Below are positions 5,949 to 6,845 of a stretch of 6,845 bases of DNA, piece by piece. This DNA comes from Candidatus Bathyarchaeota archaeon. GTDB lineage: Archaea > Thermoproteota > Bathyarchaeia > RBG-16-48-13 > GCA-020355125. The first letter of the stretch is position 1. Each line of letters starts with the position of its first letter. The notes under the pieces were generated by a model. That model made no database searches. It was not told where the DNA came from and saw only the letters and a program-made list of their open reading frames with translations. The stretch covers positions 1-6,845 of the forward strand of contig JAOZHK010000097.1 of assembly GCA_026014905.1 (NCBI GenBank), written 5' to 3'. Position numbers and translations under genes: made by a program.

Positions 5949-5966
5949 TACATAGATAAAAGAATT
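5949..5966 (-). promoter_or_regulatory. Candidate TATA box of the Lhr gene
   Basis: On the minus strand CTTTTATCTATG lies about 35-45 bases before the ATG at 5918. The expected start site is near 5930, giving a leader of about a dozen bases that would begin inside the GTAGTA/TACTAC repeat. This suits translation without a Shine-Dalgarno site. Confidence 0.4.
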
Positions 5967-6027
5967 AGTGAATTGTGCACATGCAACTACTCGTACAGAA
6001 AGAGCCTGAAACTATAGACATTCCGAA

Positions 6028-6040
6028 CACATAAATAACG
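6028..6040 (+). promoter_or_regulatory. Candidate TATA box upstream of the signal peptidase gene
   Basis: ACATAAATAACG lies in the 210-base divergent gap. It would start a transcript near 6060, about 30 bases before the ATG at 6090. A second A/T run, AAAATTATACATAA (6061-6074), is an alternative that would give an almost leaderless message. Confidence 0.3.
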
Positions 6041-6089
6041 GCAATTCTTGAATTATCCAGAAAATTATACATAACTTCATAAGGATTAA

Positions 6090-6128
6090 ATGGTTAAAGA
6101 GACAGCAGGAACTGGTTGGGATATCTAA
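6090..6128 (+). CDS. 12-codon ORF abutting and in frame with the signal peptidase start
   Basis: The ATG at 6090 has AAGGA four bases ahead (6081-6085). It opens the peptide MVKETAGTGWDI, which stops at TAA 6126-6128. The next codon in the same frame is the TTG that starts the signal peptidase. It may be an upstream ORF whose ribosomes restart at TTG. It may instead be the true N-terminal tail of the signal peptidase, cut by a nonsense change or base error. The good ribosome-binding site belongs to this ATG rather than to the TTG. Confidence 0.3.
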   Translation: MVKETAGTGWDI

Positions 6129-6650
6129 TTGGCTTCAAACTCGCGGCAACTAGTTAAGATTGTGATTATCATTGGAATAGTGTATGCCGCTGCTCATGGC
6201 GTATTGTTTAGTCTACGCTTTGCTTTGGCGACCGAGTTCCCTGTTGTAGTTGTACAAGGAACAAGTATGATTCCAACATATTTTGAAGGAGATCTAATCC
6301 TAGTTAAAGGCGTCGCTGATAGTAACGATATTCAGCTCCAGGATGTCATTGTATTTCATAGTCCATACAATTGGGATACACTAATCATTCACCGCGTAGT
6401 CGAAAAGATCGACACCTCAGAAGGAACTGTTTTACGAACCAAAGGCGATAACAATCCGGTGCGTGATCCTTGGCAACTTCAAGACGAGTATGTTGTAGGA
6501 CTTGTCCTTCAGCAAATTCCGTATATGGGTGGAGTCATTACCGCGATTCGAAGTCCCTTAGGGGCAAGTATCGTATTCAGTCTCTTAATTCTTGTAATAG
6601 TTGTTGACTTCTTTTATAGCAAGAAAGAATCGTCCACGCGTCCTTTATAA
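6129..6650 (+). CDS. Signal peptidase I, archaeal type (S26B), 173 aa
   Basis: This membrane protease removes signal peptides on the outer face of the cytoplasmic membrane. A first membrane helix spans about residues 9-30. It is followed by the catalytic box QGTSMIPTYFEGD (43-55) with Ser46 as nucleophile. His88 in LIIHRV (85-90) replaces the bacterial Lys, as in archaeal and ER signal peptidases. Asp107 in KGDNNP (105-110) and Asp113 in RDPW complete the usual acidic residues. A second helix spans about 147-163 and a short basic tail ends the protein; this two-helix layout and length are normal for archaeal enzymes. The start is a TTG right behind an in-frame TAA, with no Shine-Dalgarno of its own (see the ORF at 6090). 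If the TAA is an error, the protein begins at 6090 and is 13 residues longer. TBP follows 41 bases downstream. Confidence 0.9.
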   Translation: MASNSRQLVKIVIIIGIVYAAAHGVLFSLRFALATEFPVVVVQGTSMIPTYFEGDLILVKGVADSNDIQLQDVIVFHSPYNWDTLIIHRVVEKIDTSEGTVLRTKGDNNPVRDPWQLQDEYVVGLVLQQIPYMGGVITAIRSPLGASIVFSLLILVIVVDFFYSKKESSTRPL

Positions 6651-6653
6651 AGG
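6642..6653. promoter_or_regulatory. Perfect palindrome CCTTTATAAAGG over the signal peptidase stop, candidate TBP promoter
   Basis: All 12 bases are self-complementary and the centre is TTTATAAA, a very good archaeal TATA box. It overlaps the last codons and TAA of the signal peptidase gene. Its centre is about 44 bases before the TBP start, so transcription would begin near 6674 and leave a leader of about 18 bases with GTAGGA as a weak ribosome-binding site. A second box, AGTATATTT (6669-6677), would instead give a nearly leaderless message. Confidence 0.45.
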
Positions 6654-6691
6654 GCTAGTGTTACACTAAGTATATTTGGAGCAAAGTAGGA

Positions 6692-6845
6692 ATGCCCGAG
6701 GTTAAAGCGAGTATCAATATAGAAAATGTTGTCGCGTCTGCCACACTCAAGCAGAACATTGATTTAAATTCAGTTGTTAAAGCCTTCCCTAATGTTGAAT
6801 ATCGACCAGAACAATTTCCAGGACTCGTTTTTCGCCTTAAAAAGC
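6692..6845 (+). CDS. tbp: TATA-binding protein (TBP), N-terminal 51 codons, cut off by the window edge
   Basis: TBP is the general archaeal transcription factor that binds the TATA box and recruits TFB and RNA polymerase. The visible part covers the start of the first of its two pseudo-repeats. ASINIENVVASATLKQNIDL (residues 6-25) matches the family's 'xxIxNVVASxxLxxxxDL'. NVEYRPEQFPGLVFRL (34-49) carries the conserved EQFPGLVxRL strand, with Phe42 and Phe47, the type of phenylalanines that insert into the TATA minor groove. Family members are about 180-200 residues, so nearly three quarters are missing. The ATG at 6692 gives the expected short N-terminal extension; GTAGGA just ahead is a weak ribosome-binding site. 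The gene could be read from the upstream palindromic TATA box, from the nearer TATATT, or by readthrough from the signal peptidase gene. Confidence 0.95.
   Translation, partial: MPEVKASINIENVVASATLKQNIDLNSVVKAFPNVEYRPEQFPGLVFRLKK

Overview
The window is archaeal. The clearest evidence is the 5' part of a TATA-binding protein (TBP) gene at the right edge. A long Lhr-family helicase with a C-terminal four-cysteine finger, a COG3199-type ATP-NAD kinase and an archaeal-type signal peptidase (Ser-His-Asp, not the bacterial Ser-Lys dyad) agree with this. TATA-like boxes lie upstream of several starts. The DUF4332-like helix-hairpin-helix protein and this gene mix would suit an Asgard-type or other mesophilic archaeon, but I cannot place the lineage from sequence alone.

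Left part (1-732), minus strand: the N-terminal 142 codons of an SfsA homologue run off the window. Upstream of it on the same strand is a very short cysteine-rich ORF (36 aa) with a near-perfect Shine-Dalgarno site. Around 690 an A/T box could serve the next gene, a plus-strand DUF4332-like helix-hairpin-helix protein (733-1137).

Middle (1138-1906): about 770 bases without an intact gene, but not empty. The region from 620 to 1355 carries three copies of a 17-18 base element (minus-strand core CTGGGATTNAAGACTTC). Two of them are followed, at nearly the same distance, by a minus-strand AGGAG. One lies beside a long hairpin with a GCAA tetraloop. A decayed GNAT acetyltransferase gene follows (1414 to about 1733); its frame breaks at or next to a (CG)5 run. 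Then comes an A/T-rich stretch with an 8-base direct repeat ahead of the kinase gene.

Right part (1907-6845): the ATP-NAD kinase-like gene (plus) converges on the Lhr helicase gene (minus) with only 16 bases between them. Lhr is divergent from a signal peptidase gene (plus). That gene appears to use a TTG start placed directly behind an in-frame TAA, and the TAA closes a 12-codon ATG ORF that has its own ribosome-binding site. TBP follows 41 bases later. A perfect palindrome containing TTTATAAA overlaps the signal peptidase stop codon and is a good candidate for the TBP promoter.

The intact genes are mostly housekeeping: NAD(P) metabolism, DNA repair or helicase function, protein secretion and transcription initiation. 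The parts that look undescribed are the three-copy element with its small ORF and hairpin, and the stop-TTG arrangement at the signal peptidase.
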